Positions 15,694-25,262 of a stretch of DNA of 29,375 nucleotides are shown here, piece by piece (the stretch's first letter is position 1; each line of letters begins with the position of its first letter). The DNA lies in NCBI GenBank assembly GCA_964343195.1, contig CAYFIR010000089.1:1-29375 (forward strand), in the 5' to 3' direction. Below the pieces are notes generated by a model that was not told the origin of the DNA, did no database searches, and was given only the letters and a program-made list of their open reading frames with translations. The DNA is from CAYVAP01 sp964343195 (GTDB lineage: Bacteria > Bacteroidota > Bacteroidia > J057). A program made the position numbers and the translations under genes.

Positions 15694-18600
15694 TTACTCC
15701 CTCATCCAGTTGAGGGCGCGACCAGGCGTGTAGGGGGCTCCCATGCCTTCCAGTTTGGATTCAATTCCCTGCACCTCTTCCACAATCTCTTTGAGGTTTT
15801 CATAGAATGGCTCAAACGCCTCGGCAGCGATCTCATAGTTTCGCTCCATGGTGGTTGTAGGCGCAGAGCGGGAACCTGAAAGTCCCCAAATGATGCTTTG
15901 AGCACGGCTGCGGATGCCCGGAACGGTCTCAAACTCCCGGCTGCTCAGGCTGCGGTCGCCATTTAGCTCCCGGTCCATGTCGGTGAGGCGCTTTTCAATG
16001 GTACGTACCTGGGCCATCATGTCAATGGGAGCCGCAGGTGTCTGGCGAATGGCCGTCTTGAGTGCGTCCATGCGTTCCTCCAGATCTGAGTGGATGGCAG
16101 CCGCCCCCGCGATGCTGCGGCTTAGTTCAGCTACTTTTTCCTGGAAAGCCAACAACTCGTCCACATCTTCCACCGGCAGGGTTACGTTGTCCAGTGCACG
16201 CACATTGAAGGGTTGTTTGGGGACCAGCTCGGTGTACACCTCATCCACGACCTTTCCCATGGCCACGTAGTAGGTACCCGGTATGGCGAGGAAGCCCCGG
16301 TTTTCTCCATTTTGGCGGGTGCGCCCACTGACGGGGAAGACACTCGGGTAGCGGAGATTCCAGGTAACCTGCTTCATGCCAGCCCGTGCAGAGGTCTTGA
16401 TGCGGGTTACGACTTCACCACGAGAGTCTGTGATGGTGAAGAGCAGGTAAGGGGCAGTTTCATCGTCCTCGGCCCGGATCTCCTCGGCGTTAGGGTAGGG
16501 GATGTCTTCGCCTTCCTTCCATAGCTTGCCTTCTTCCTTCTTGCGAATCTGCTCCAGGGTTTGCAGGCTTTCTTTGAGATAATAGGTGAAAGTCGCAGCG
16601 ACGTCGGGATTTTCGGCGGCCCAAAAACTGTTGCCCTGATCGCCTTTGCTGCCTCCTCCATATGGTGAAGCCTCGAGGTAGAGCAATGCATCAGAAGTGG
16701 GGAACACATAGGCCTCCGAAGCCAGGATTTCTTCCTCCTTTTCGGCTAGCTCACGAAGGGAGCTGTAATCATCCAGCACGTAGAAGCCACGCCCAAAACT
16801 AGCCAATACCAGGTCGTTTTCGCGCTTTTGGATGGCCATGTCGCGGATGGCGATGGTCGGCAGTCCGCTCTTGAGCTGATGCCAGTTTTCGCCCCCGTTG
16901 GTGCTCACAAATACCCCAAACTCCGTTCCCGCAAACAGCAGGTTGGGGTTCTCGTGGTCTTCGGCGATGCAGTAAACCGATCCCCGCTCGGGCAAATCGC
17001 TCTGGATCGCGGTCCAGCTTTTGCCCTGATCGGTGGACTTGAAGAGGTAGGGGGCAAAGTCTCCGTTCTTGTGGTTGTTCAGCGCGGCGTACACCACCTG
17101 ATCGTCATGCTGCGAAGCCAGCAACATGTTGACGTACACCCGCTCGTCTATGCCGGGTAGGCCCTCTGACTTGACAGTCGTCCAGTTTTCGCCCAGGTCG
17201 GTGCTGGTGTGGATCAGGCCATCGTCGGTACCAGCATAAAGCAGTCCCTGTGTGACAGGTGATTCATCCAGGGCCACGATGTTGCCATAGATGGAGGTGG
17301 ATTTGTTTTTGGCGACGGCGTCCATGCTCCAGACACGTCCCATGACGGGGATGGCGTTGCGGTCGAGTTGTCGGCTGAGGTCTGGCGAGATGACCTGCCA
17401 GGTGTCGCCCCGGTCGTCGGACATGAAGAGCTTATTGGCCGCGAAAAAGACCCGGCTGCCCTGGTGGGGGCTGATCAGCAACGGGGCATCCCAGTTCCAG
17501 CGCAGGGCAGGCTCGTCCTTGTCTGGCTGTGGCTGAATGAAGATGCTTTCGCCACTTTGCCTGTCATAGCGCACCAGCCAGCCATACTGAGCCTGGGCGT
17601 AGATGATGTTGGGATTATCTGGATCAACGGCAGATTCGAATCCATCTCCTCCGTTGGTGATGAACCAGTCTTCGTTGGCGATGCCATGCTCATTGATCGT
17701 CTGGCTGGGGCCGCCCATGGAGTTGTTGTCCTGGGTGCCGCCGTAGATGTTGTAGAATGGCTCGGAGTTATCGACTACGACTTTGTAAAACTGGATGATG
17801 GGCAGGTTGGGCTTATAGTGCCATGTCGCGGCATTGTCCCAGGTTTCGTAGAGACCCCCGTCACAGCCCATGAGGTAGTGATCGGGCGTGTTGGGATCGA
17901 TCCAGAGGGCGTGGTTGTCCACGTGCTTGTGTCGGCTGTTGATGCGGGAGAAGTTACGCCCGCCATCTTCGGTTTTGTGGGCATAGGTGTCCATGACATA
18001 GACCCGGTCCACGTCGTGTGGATCGGCGAAAATCTCCTGGTAGTACAGGCCGATGGTGGACATGCCACTCATGCGCTGCCAACTGGCACCGCGATTGGTT
18101 GAGCGATAGAAACCGCCTTTATCGCCGCTGGCTTCCACAATCGCATACACCACGTCCGGATCAGCAGGCGAAATGTCCAGCCCGATGCGGCCCAGGTCTC
18201 CTCCGGGCAGGCCACTCTGGATTTTCGTCCAGGATTCTCCTCCATCGGTTGATTTATACAGTCCAGAGCCAGGTCCGCCCATGATCTGGGTCCAGACCTT
18301 GCGTCGGCGTTGCCAGGTAGAGGCGTATAGCACATCGGGATTGCGGGGATCCATGTGGACTTCGTTGACGCCAGTGTGCTCGTCGATGAGGTCGCCCATC
18401 ATTTCGGTCCAGGTCTCGCCCCCATCGGTGGACTTATAGAGACCGCGTTCACCACCTTCGTTCCATAGTGGCCCCTGGGCTGCCACGTAGATCACATCGC
18501 TGTCGGTTGGATCGATGACGATGTTGCCAATGTGCTCAGAGGTGTTGAGGCCCATGTTTTTCCAGGAGCGGCCACCGTCAGTGGATTTATAGACACCATC

Positions 18601-18978
18601 GCCGTAGCCGACAGAGCGCTGTCCGTTGTTTTCTCCGGTACCGACCCACACGACGTTGGGATTGTTGGGGTCGAGGGTAACACAGCCGATGGAGTAGGAG
18701 CTTTGTCCATCAAAAATCGGCTCGTAGGTGGTGCCCGCGTTGATGGTTTTCCAGACGCCACCGGAGGCTACCGCGACGTAGTATTCGGCGTGGTTTTCCG
18801 GGTTGACGGCCAGGTCAATGATGCGACCGGAAGTCAGCGCGGGGCCCACATTGCGAAAGCTCATGGCACTCAGGGTACGGCTGCTGAGACCGGGCGTTTT
18901 TTCGTCCTCGTCCTGGGCTACCAAAGAGAGTGGAAGCGACAGAAGGAGGCAAAGGAAGAACAGTAGGTTTCGGTTCAT
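15694..18978 (-). CDS. Secreted Asp-box (BNR/sortilin-like) beta-propeller protein
   Basis: The 1094-residue protein has a Sec signal peptide (MNRNLLFFLCLLLSLPLSLVAQ). Its first 680 or so residues form one or two beta-propellers, shown by Asp-box motifs of the SxDxGxxW type: STDGGRSW (132), STDGGETW (183), STDGGESW (243), STNRGASW (293), then SDDRGDTW, STDLGENW, STDQGKSW and STNGGENW. This is the layout of VPS10/sortilin-like and xyloglucanase-like proteins. The following part (about 800-900) looks like a beta-sandwich (TRIKTSARAGMKQVTWNLRYPS), and the last 150 residues are largely helical. Catalytic residues of GH74 could not be assigned, so enzyme activity is not claimed; a surface or secreted binding or peptidase-associated role is equally possible. 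It is divergent from the GH3 gene with 257 bp between. TAATTTTG on the minus strand (18991-18984) lies close to the start codon and may be a -7 element. Confidence 0.88.
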   Translation of the reverse strand: MNRNLLFFLCLLLSLPLSLVAQDEDEKTPGLSSRTLSAMSFRNVGPALTSGRIIDLAVNPENHAEYYVAVASGGVWKTINAGTTYEPIFDGQSSYSIGCVTLDPNNPNVVWVGTGENNGQRSVGYGDGVYKSTDGGRSWKNMGLNTSEHIGNIVIDPTDSDVIYVAAQGPLWNEGGERGLYKSTDGGETWTEMMGDLIDEHTGVNEVHMDPRNPDVLYASTWQRRRKVWTQIMGGPGSGLYKSTDGGESWTKIQSGLPGGDLGRIGLDISPADPDVVYAIVEASGDKGGFYRSTNRGASWQRMSGMSTIGLYYQEIFADPHDVDRVYVMDTYAHKTEDGGRNFSRINSRHKHVDNHALWIDPNTPDHYLMGCDGGLYETWDNAATWHYKPNLPIIQFYKVVVDNSEPFYNIYGGTQDNNSMGGPSQTINEHGIANEDWFITNGGDGFESAVDPDNPNIIYAQAQYGWLVRYDRQSGESIFIQPQPDKDEPALRWNWDAPLLISPHQGSRVFFAANKLFMSDDRGDTWQVISPDLSRQLDRNAIPVMGRVWSMDAVAKNKSTSIYGNIVALDESPVTQGLLYAGTDDGLIHTSTDLGENWTTVKSEGLPGIDERVYVNMLLASQHDDQVVYAALNNHKNGDFAPYLFKSTDQGKSWTAIQSDLPERGSVYCIAEDHENPNLLFAGTEFGVFVSTNGGENWHQLKSGLPTIAIRDMAIQKRENDLVLASFGRGFYVLDDYSSLRELAEKEEEILASEAYVFPTSDALLYLEASPYGGGSKGDQGNSFWAAENPDVAATFTYYLKESLQTLEQIRKKEEGKLWKEGEDIPYPNAEEIRAEDDETAPYLLFTITDSRGEVVTRIKTSARAGMKQVTWNLRYPSVFPVSGRTRQNGENRGFLAIPGTYYVAMGKVVDEVYTELVPKQPFNVRALDNVTLPVEDVDELLAFQEKVAELSRSIAGAAAIHSDLEERMDALKTAIRQTPAAPIDMMAQVRTIEKRLTDMDRELNGDRSLSSREFETVPGIRSRAQSIIWGLSGSRSAPTTTMERNYEIAAEAFEPFYENLKEIVEEVQGIESKLEGMGAPYTPGRALNWMRE

Positions 18979-19235
18979 TTGCTCAAAATTACTTTGGGTA
19001 CGTTGTTTTGAAATTAACCCAATTCATCCAAAGACTGCAGGATAATTGGTCGAGAGAAAAGGGGAAAAGGACGAATTGAGGGGAAATTTCGAAATGCCGA
19101 AGGGTAAGAGAGTACTGAGATTGAGCACAATCTTGGTGGAACAAATCCCCACAGGTGGGATTCAATTTGTATTTTGAAAACCAGATGGAATCAGTCTGTG
19201 CTTTTCCAAATCCATTTTCCAAGTCAGAAAGAATC

Positions 19236-21539
19236 ATGTCAAGACTCTACCTACTCGCTGCTGCTGCCGTGCTCGCATCGCTATTTTCCTGCGAGCCTGC
19301 TCAAAAATGGTCCGAAACCGAAGCTGGAACCCTGCGCATGGTTACCCAGAATGGTGGCCCCACGCTGGGCTATTCCTCCGAATCAGGCGTAACACTGCTC
19401 ACAGATGGGGGATTTGCCTTCAAGGACCTCAATCAAAATGGCCAACTCGATCCCTACGAAGACTGGCGTCTTGACGTCGATGAGCGCGCCAAAGACCTCG
19501 CTTCTCACATGTCTGTAGACCAAATCGCCGGGTTAATGCTCTACAGTCGTCACCAGTCCCTGCCTGCTGGCAGCCAGGGGTTTATGGCGGGAACCTATGG
19601 CGGTAAACCCTTCGGAGAAAGCGGTGAAAAAGCTTCAGCCCTTTCCGATCAGCAGGTTGAGTTTTTGACGGACGATAACCTGCGCCACGTACTGTTGACC
19701 CGTGTAGAAAGCCCAGCCATTGCCGCCGAGTGGAACAACAACGCCCAGGCATTGGTCGAAGGACTGGGACTCGGAATCCCCGCTAACAATTCCAGCGATC
19801 CGCGACACGGCGCACCAGCCGATTTTGAATACAACGCTGGCGGCGGCGATATCAGCCTCTGGCCCAATAGCCTCGGCATGGCCGCGACCTTTGATCCGGA
19901 GCTCGTGCAAAAATTTGGGGACATCGCTTCCAAAGAATACCGCGCACTGGGCATTGCTACTGCCCTTTCGCCTCAAATCGACCTGGCGACAGAGCCTCGC
20001 TGGAACCGCTTTGGCGGCACTTTCGGAGAAAATCCCCAACTGGCCGCCGATATGGCGCGCGCCTATGTGGATGGCTTTCAAAGTTCTGACGAGGGCGGCT
20101 GGGGCATGCAGAGCGTCAACGCGATGGTCAAGCACTGGCCCAGTGGAGGCCCGGAAGAGGGCGGACGTGATGCTCATTTTGGCTACGGGAAATTTGCCGT
20201 CTATCCCGGAGATAACCTGGCCGATCACCTGAAACCTTTTACGGAAGGAGCTTTTGACCTGAAGGGAGGAACAGGGATGGCCTCCGCGGTGATGCCCTAT
20301 TATACCATTTCCTGGAACCAGGATGAAAACGGCGAAAACGTCGGCAACGCCTATAGCAAATACCTCATCACCGATCTGCTGCGTGGCGAATATGGCTACG
20401 ATGGCGTGGTCTGCACCGACTGGCTGGTAACGGGAGATCCCGGTAAGCCACACGAGTTTATGGGAAAATCCTGGGGCATGGAGACCGCGAGCATTGCGGA
20501 GCGCCATTACAAAGTTATCCTTGCGGGTTGTGATCAATATGGTGGCAACAACGATGCTGGACCTGTAATTGAAGCCTATCAGATGGGCGTGGAAGAATTT
20601 GGCGAAGAGTGGATGCGGGAGCGCTTTGAGACTTCTGCGGTGCGGTTGCTGCGCAATATTTTCAATGCGGGGCTTTTTGAAAATCCCTACCTCAGCGTGG
20701 AGGAATCCGACGCACTGGTTGGGAATCCGGACTACATGGAAGCTGGTTACGACGCGCAGCTCAAGTCCATCGTGATGGTGAAAAACCGCGAAAATACTTT
20801 GCCCATAGATGAAAAGCTGACTGTCTATGTGCCACAGCGGATGATCCCCAATCGGGGCGGATTCTTCGGGCCGCCAGCACCACCTGCTTTGGGTGATCCC
20901 ATCAGCCCGGAGTTGGTTGCGAAGTATTTCAACACCACGACCAATCCTGGCGAGGCTGATGCGGCTCTGGTGTTCATCGAGACACCCATCACGGGCTCTG
21001 GCTACGATGTTGCCGATCTGGAAAAAGGAGGCAATGGCTACGTGCCCATTAGCCTGCAATTTCGCCCTTATACCGCCGAGTACGCGCGCGATGAAAGCAT
21101 GGCCGGGGGAGATCCTGCTGAAGATTTTACGAATCGCTCATACAAGGGCAAATCTGTTACGGCCACCAACGAAACCGATCTCGATCTGGTGCTGACTACT
21201 CGTCAGGAAATGGGTGAAAAACCGGTTATTGTGGTTTTGGATGCATTTGGCCCTACGGTCATGTCAGAATTTGAAGGGGCAGCAGATGCCATCCTGGTAA
21301 CGTTCAGCGTGCAAAATCAGGCCATTCTGGATGTGATCTCTGGCAGCTTTGAGCCGAGCGGATTGCTGCCTTTCCAGATGCCTGGAAACATGAAAACCGT
21401 CGAGGAGCAGTACGAAGATGTGCCGCAGGACATGGACGTCACTGTTGATTCCGAAGGGAATGGTTATGACTTTGGATTCGGAATGAACTGGTCCGGAGTG
21501 ATCAGCGATGAACGGACGGAGCAGTATGTGAAAAGGTGA
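19236..21539 (+). CDS. Glycoside hydrolase family 3 lipoprotein (beta-glucosidase-like)
   Basis: The 767-residue precursor has a lipoprotein signal peptide with lipobox LFSC (Cys 19), so it is likely surface- or periplasm-anchored. An EF-hand-like loop KDLNQNGQLDPYEDW (63-77) is typical for Bacteroidota GH3 enzymes. The catalytic (alpha/beta)8 domain has RWNRFGGTFGENP (255-267), the KHWPSGGPEEGGRDAHF site (299-315) and GYDGVVCTDWLVTGDP, where Asp 395 is the expected nucleophile. The second, alpha/beta sandwich domain follows (about 520-760). It should hydrolyse beta-glucosidic or related bonds at chain ends; the exact sugar is unknown. The ATG at 19236 is chosen because it opens the signal peptide; an upstream in-frame ATG at 19155 would bury it. 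A secreted esterase gene follows 139 bp downstream, suggesting shared carbohydrate breakdown. Confidence 0.92.
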   Translation: MSRLYLLAAAAVLASLFSCEPAQKWSETEAGTLRMVTQNGGPTLGYSSESGVTLLTDGGFAFKDLNQNGQLDPYEDWRLDVDERAKDLASHMSVDQIAGLMLYSRHQSLPAGSQGFMAGTYGGKPFGESGEKASALSDQQVEFLTDDNLRHVLLTRVESPAIAAEWNNNAQALVEGLGLGIPANNSSDPRHGAPADFEYNAGGGDISLWPNSLGMAATFDPELVQKFGDIASKEYRALGIATALSPQIDLATEPRWNRFGGTFGENPQLAADMARAYVDGFQSSDEGGWGMQSVNAMVKHWPSGGPEEGGRDAHFGYGKFAVYPGDNLADHLKPFTEGAFDLKGGTGMASAVMPYYTISWNQDENGENVGNAYSKYLITDLLRGEYGYDGVVCTDWLVTGDPGKPHEFMGKSWGMETASIAERHYKVILAGCDQYGGNNDAGPVIEAYQMGVEEFGEEWMRERFETSAVRLLRNIFNAGLFENPYLSVEESDALVGNPDYMEAGYDAQLKSIVMVKNRENTLPIDEKLTVYVPQRMIPNRGGFFGPPAPPALGDPISPELVAKYFNTTTNPGEADAALVFIETPITGSGYDVADLEKGGNGYVPISLQFRPYTAEYARDESMAGGDPAEDFTNRSYKGKSVTATNETDLDLVLTTRQEMGEKPVIVVLDAFGPTVMSEFEGAADAILVTFSVQNQAILDVISGSFEPSGLLPFQMPGNMKTVEEQYEDVPQDMDVTVDSEGNGYDFGFGMNWSGVISDERTEQYVKR

Positions 21540-21552
21540 GTCGGTATGTGGT

Positions 21553-21589
21553 AAAAGGAGTTGATAGTCAAAGGATAGGCTCCCTTTTA
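21553..21589 (+). terminator. Possible weak terminator after GH3
   Basis: AAAAGG-AG (21553-21560) can pair with CTCCCTTTT (about 21580-21588) with one bulge and a loop of about 19 bases, ending in a T-run. The stem is short and AT-rich, so read-through into the esterase gene is likely. Confidence 0.3.
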
Positions 21590-21678
21590 TCGTGGTTGAC
21601 TCCCAAACAGGGCGGCAGGTGAGATGCAAAGGCACTATCTGTCGCCTTTTTCTGATCGAAATTCTAATCGAGCAAAAT

Positions 21679-22500
21679 ATGAGATCCCTCTTGTTATCAA
21701 TGGCATTGATGGTTGCTGTCATGATCGCCCCTGCGCAGGAAACCGAATATGCATTCGCAGAAAATATCCCCTACTACGATGAGGAAATCGCCCAGGCAGA
21801 TGTTTACATCGCTGAGCGCTGTGTACTGGACATGTATTACCCCACAGAAGTAGAAGGTTTTCCGACCATCGTCTGGTTTCACGGTGGAGGATTACGTTCG
21901 GGAAACAAGGAAATCCCCGAAGCACTCAAAAATCAGGGCGTTTGCGTGGTGGGAGTCAACTATCGATTGTTTCCAAAGGTAAAAGCCCCGACCTACATTG
22001 AAGATGCGGCTGCCGCAGTGGCATGGGTGTTTCACCACATCGAAGATTATGGAGGCGATCCCTCCCTGATTTTCGTTTCCGGGCATTCGGCTGGCGGGTA
22101 CCTGACCAGCATGGTGGGCCTCGACACCTCCTGGCTGGAAGTGCATGGCGTGGATGCCAATGAGATTGCGGGGCTGATTCCGTTCAGCGGTCACACGATC
22201 ACCCACTTTACCGTCCGTGAAGAAAGAGGCATACCAGGAACGCAAGCCATTGTAGACAGCCTTGCGCCGCTATTTCACGTCCGGGATGACGCGCCACCGT
22301 TGCTGTTGATCACGGGAGATCGGGAAATGGAGATGCTGGGGAGATATGAAGAAAATGCCTTTCTCATGCGCATGATGAAGGTCGTAGGCCACGAGGAAAC
22401 CCGACTTTACGAAATGGATGGGTATGGCCATAACATGCTACTGCCTGCCTTTCCGCTGTTACTGAATGAAGTGAGGCGGATTGTGGGGGAAAGAGAGTAA
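21679..22500 (+). CDS. Secreted alpha/beta hydrolase (esterase/lipase type)
   Basis: The 273-residue precursor has a Sec signal peptide (MRSLLLSMALMVAVMIAPAQ). The alpha/beta-hydrolase core shows the oxyanion-hole motif HGGG (68-71), the nucleophile elbow GHSAGG (Ser 137), an acid in ITGDRE (Asp 214) and the catalytic His in GYGHN (His 251). The HGGG plus GHSAGG pair places it with hormone-sensitive-lipase-like and BD-FAE-type esterases. Substrates are short acyl or aryl esters, possibly on polysaccharides given the GH3 lipoprotein upstream. The ATG at 21679 is preferred over one at 21592, which would add 29 residues before the signal peptide. It is convergent with katG. Confidence 0.85.
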   Translation: MRSLLLSMALMVAVMIAPAQETEYAFAENIPYYDEEIAQADVYIAERCVLDMYYPTEVEGFPTIVWFHGGGLRSGNKEIPEALKNQGVCVVGVNYRLFPKVKAPTYIEDAAAAVAWVFHHIEDYGGDPSLIFVSGHSAGGYLTSMVGLDTSWLEVHGVDANEIAGLIPFSGHTITHFTVREERGIPGTQAIVDSLAPLFHVRDDAPPLLLITGDREMEMLGRYEENAFLMRMMKVVGHEETRLYEMDGYGHNMLLPAFPLLLNEVRRIVGERE

Positions 22501-22504
22501 TCAA

Positions 22505-22537
22505 AAAAGGCAGCCCCAATGAGGCTGCCTTCCTTTT
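22505..22537. terminator. Bidirectional terminator between esterase and katG
   Basis: AAGGCAGCC (22507-22515) pairs perfectly with GGCTGCCTT (22523-22531) around a 7-base loop. An A-run flanks the left side and a T-rich run the right, so it can serve the plus-strand esterase gene and the minus-strand katG. Confidence 0.88.
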
Positions 22538-22556
22538 ATCAAATCAATTTCCACTA

Positions 22557-24803
22557 TTAAGCCAGGTCAAAGCGATCCAGGTTCATCACCTTGTCCCATG
22601 CAGCTACGAAGTCATTGACAAACTTCTCACCAGCATCCTCGGAGGCGTACACCTCGGCCAGGGCGCGCAGCTCGGAATTGGAACCAAATACGAGGTCGAC
22701 GCGAGAAGCACTCCACTTGAAGTTGCCAGACTTGCGATCACGGCCTTCGAATACATCTTCAGAACCAGAGATGGCCACCCACTTGGTGCCCATGTCCAAC
22801 AGGTTCTTGAAGAAGTCATTGGTCAGGGTACCAGGCTTGCTGGTCAGGACGCCGTACTTGGACTGGTCGTAATTGGTGTCAAGGACACGCATACCTCCAA
22901 GCAGTACAGTCATCTCTGGTGCGGTCAGGGTCAGCAACTGAGCCTTGTCGACCAGCAGTCCTTCGGGAGTTGCCTCATAAGATGGCGCATAGTAGTTGCG
23001 GAATCCATCAGCGTCAGGCTTCAACCACTCAAATGATTCGACGTCAGTCTGCTCGGCAGAAGCATCGGTGCGACCAGGAGTGAATGGCACGGTGATGTCG
23101 TGGCCAGCATCTTTGGCAGCTTTCTCAACGCCTACACAGCCTCCCAGTACCACCAGGTCAGCGATGGACACCTGCTTGCCAGACTGAGCACTGTTGAAAT
23201 CAGCCTGGATGCCTCCCAGGATATCCAGCACTTTGGCTAGTTGGGTTGGGTTGTTGACTGCCCAGTCTTTCTGGGGAGCCAGGCGAATGCGGCCACCATT
23301 GGCACCGCCGCGCTTGTCAGAACCACGGAAGGTAGAAGCCGCAGCCCATGCCGCAGAAACAAGCTCAGAAACGGTAAGACCAGAATCCAGGATCTTGCCT
23401 TTCAACTCTGCGACGTCAGCATCGTCGATGATCTCGTAGTCAGCCGCAGGAATAGGATCCTGCCAGAGAAGGTCTTCCTGTGGTACCTCAGGTCCGAGGA
23501 AGAGTGCCTTTGGTCCCATGTCGCGGTGAGTCAGCTTGTACCATGCACGAGCAAAGGCATCTGCAAACTCATCTGGGTTTTCGTAGAAACGACGTGAGAT
23601 TTTTTCGTAGGCAGGATCAACACGCAGCGCGAGGTCCGTGGTGAACATCATGGGCGCGTTTTTCTTGTTGGGATCGTGGGCGTCAATTACAGTTCCTTCT
23701 CCACCGCCATTTACGGGCTGCCACTGCACGTCCCCGGCTGGGCTATAGGTTTTTTCCCATTCATAGCCGAACAGGTTCTCAAAGAAGCCCATGTCCCACT
23801 TGATGGGGTTATTGGTCCAGGCACCTTCCTCCCCGTCGGTGATGGTGTCGGCACCCATGCCAGTGCCAAAGTTGCTGGTCCAGCCAAATCCCTGCTCTAC
23901 CAGAGCGGCTCCTTCTGGCTCTACGCCCTTGTGTTCGTGTGGTCCAGCACCGTGAGACTTGCCGAAGGTGTGTCCACCGGCGATCAGGGCTACGGTTTCC
24001 TCGTCGTTCATCGCCATACGGCCGAAGCTGTTGCGAATGTATTTGGCTGCCTTGGCAGGATCGGGATCGCCGTTAGGTCCGGCTGGATTCACATAGATAA
24101 GCCCCATGTGGTCGGCGGCCAGGTTGGCTTTCAGTACACCTTCTGTATCGTGGCGCTCGTCTCCGACCCATACTTTTTCAGGTCCCCAGTTCACAGAGTG
24201 ATCAGGCTCCCACTCGTCTGCGCGTCCGCCTGCAAAGCCAAAGGTCTTGAAGCCCATGGATTCCAGGGCTACGTTGCCAGCCAGAATCATCAAGTCGGCC
24301 CAGGAAAGCTGCTTGCCGTACTTTTGCTTTACAGGCCAAAGCAGGCGTCGAGCCTTGTCGAGGTTTGCGTTGTCAGGCCAGCTATTGAGGGGCGCATAAC
24401 GCTGCTGTCCACCGCCAGCACCACCGCGACCGTCCTGTACCCGGTAGGTACCTGCGCTGTGCCAGGCCATGCGAATCATGAACGGACCATAGTGGCCATA
24501 ATCGGCAGGCCACCATTCCTGAGAGTCGGTCATGAGGTCGGTGAGATCTTTTTTTACTGCTGCCAGGTCAAGTTTGGCAAATTCCTCTGCATAGTTGAAA
24601 TCCTCGCCCATTGGATTGGACAGGGAAGAGTTCTGACGCAGGATGGTCAGGTCCAGTTGATTGGGCCACCATTCCTTGTTGCGGGTTCCTCCTCCCGCAG
24701 AATTTTTTAATACGGTACCGCTGAATGGGCACTTGCTTTCGCCATTGCTGCCGTTGTGGCTGGCAGCACCATTAGTGGGGGTTGAAGGTTTGTTGCTATC
24801 CAT
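22557..24803 (-). CDS. katG: Catalase-peroxidase
   Basis: This heme enzyme breaks down hydrogen peroxide by catalase and peroxidase reactions, protecting against oxidative stress. The 748 residues match the two-domain KatG length. Distal heme residues are RMAWH (Arg 111, Trp 114, His 115). Trp 114, Tyr 237 (GLIYVNPAGPNG) and Met 263 (GRMAMND) form the expected Met-Tyr-Trp adduct needed for catalase activity; the Tyr-Met spacing of 26 equals that of the M. tuberculosis protein. The proximal His is His 278 in GGHTFGKSHG. The N-terminus has no signal peptide, so it is cytoplasmic or released late. The gene stands alone. Its promoter region is crowded by an inverted-repeat element that begins 22 bp before the start codon. 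A clear Fur/PerR or OxyR site was not seen. Confidence 0.98.
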   Translation of the reverse strand: MDSNKPSTPTNGAASHNGSNGESKCPFSGTVLKNSAGGGTRNKEWWPNQLDLTILRQNSSLSNPMGEDFNYAEEFAKLDLAAVKKDLTDLMTDSQEWWPADYGHYGPFMIRMAWHSAGTYRVQDGRGGAGGGQQRYAPLNSWPDNANLDKARRLLWPVKQKYGKQLSWADLMILAGNVALESMGFKTFGFAGGRADEWEPDHSVNWGPEKVWVGDERHDTEGVLKANLAADHMGLIYVNPAGPNGDPDPAKAAKYIRNSFGRMAMNDEETVALIAGGHTFGKSHGAGPHEHKGVEPEGAALVEQGFGWTSNFGTGMGADTITDGEEGAWTNNPIKWDMGFFENLFGYEWEKTYSPAGDVQWQPVNGGGEGTVIDAHDPNKKNAPMMFTTDLALRVDPAYEKISRRFYENPDEFADAFARAWYKLTHRDMGPKALFLGPEVPQEDLLWQDPIPAADYEIIDDADVAELKGKILDSGLTVSELVSAAWAAASTFRGSDKRGGANGGRIRLAPQKDWAVNNPTQLAKVLDILGGIQADFNSAQSGKQVSIADLVVLGGCVGVEKAAKDAGHDITVPFTPGRTDASAEQTDVESFEWLKPDADGFRNYYAPSYEATPEGLLVDKAQLLTLTAPEMTVLLGGMRVLDTNYDQSKYGVLTSKPGTLTNDFFKNLLDMGTKWVAISGSEDVFEGRDRKSGNFKWSASRVDLVFGSNSELRALAEVYASEDAGEKFVNDFVAAWDKVMNLDRFDLA

Positions 24804-24824
24804 TATGAGATTGTTTTTCGGTAG

Positions 24825-24987
24825 TAGAGGCTGTTTGGATTTTTCCTTATCGGCCCAAACTGGTCTTTTTGTGCCCTGTCTGCGTCAATTTTCCTCAAAA
24901 TAGCTCGCTATTTCTCGAAAAATTTCCTTGTCAGACCCCAAAAATCCTGCGTTTGGTCTCGAAACACCAAAACCTAAACAGCCTCTA
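24825..24987. repeat. 163-bp inverted-repeat (MITE/REP-like) element upstream of katG
   Basis: The ends AGAGGCTGTTTGGATTTT (24826-24843) and AAAACCTAAACAGCCTCT (24969-24986) are inverted copies matching at 16 of 18 positions, plus one outer T-A pair. The centre has a perfect hairpin AAATAG-CTCG-CTATTT (about 24898-24913) with longer AATTTT/AAAAATT flanks. There is no coding frame of note. It sits 22 bp before the katG start codon, so it lies where that gene's leader or promoter should be. The general look resembles short palindromic repeats seen many times in Bacteroidota genomes; the copy number in this genome is unknown. Confidence 0.65.
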
Positions 24988-25262
24988 AGTCTAAACGAAG
25001 CTACGATAATCGTGGTCGATATGTCGAATAGGTCTGATTGATAGTGTCTATTAGGTAATTGATGCCAATTATGACTTTTGCTGACTTGATGAATTTCCGG
25101 TTTTGAAACCTGAAACGGTGATCTGATTTTCAAGCCATTAGCCAGGGACAAAACTTCTCAAGGGGCCAGATGTTTGGCTCCATTGCTATATTCGAGGGGG
25201 GGGTGGATAAAAAGAGGCAGGGTTGTATTCCGCTGAATAAATCACCCATGCAACTCTGATAA
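24988..25262. other. Gap with little visible content
   Basis: No supported gene. It contains a run of eight G at 25196-25203. A short frame of 29 codons from ATG 25170 runs across this G tract and stops at 25257. It has no recognisable similarity and may be part of the same decayed gene as the next entry. Confidence 0.3.

Noticed and set aside
19635..21059. 474-codon open frame antisense to the GH3 gene
   Set aside because: The plus strand has clear GH3 motifs throughout; the antisense product has no recognisable features.
23676..24710. 344-codon open frame opposite katG
   Set aside because: katG is certain on the minus strand; this frame is a codon-bias shadow.
24885..25151. 88-codon minus frame upstream of katG
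   Set aside because: It is made mostly from the inverted-repeat element and AT-rich DNA.
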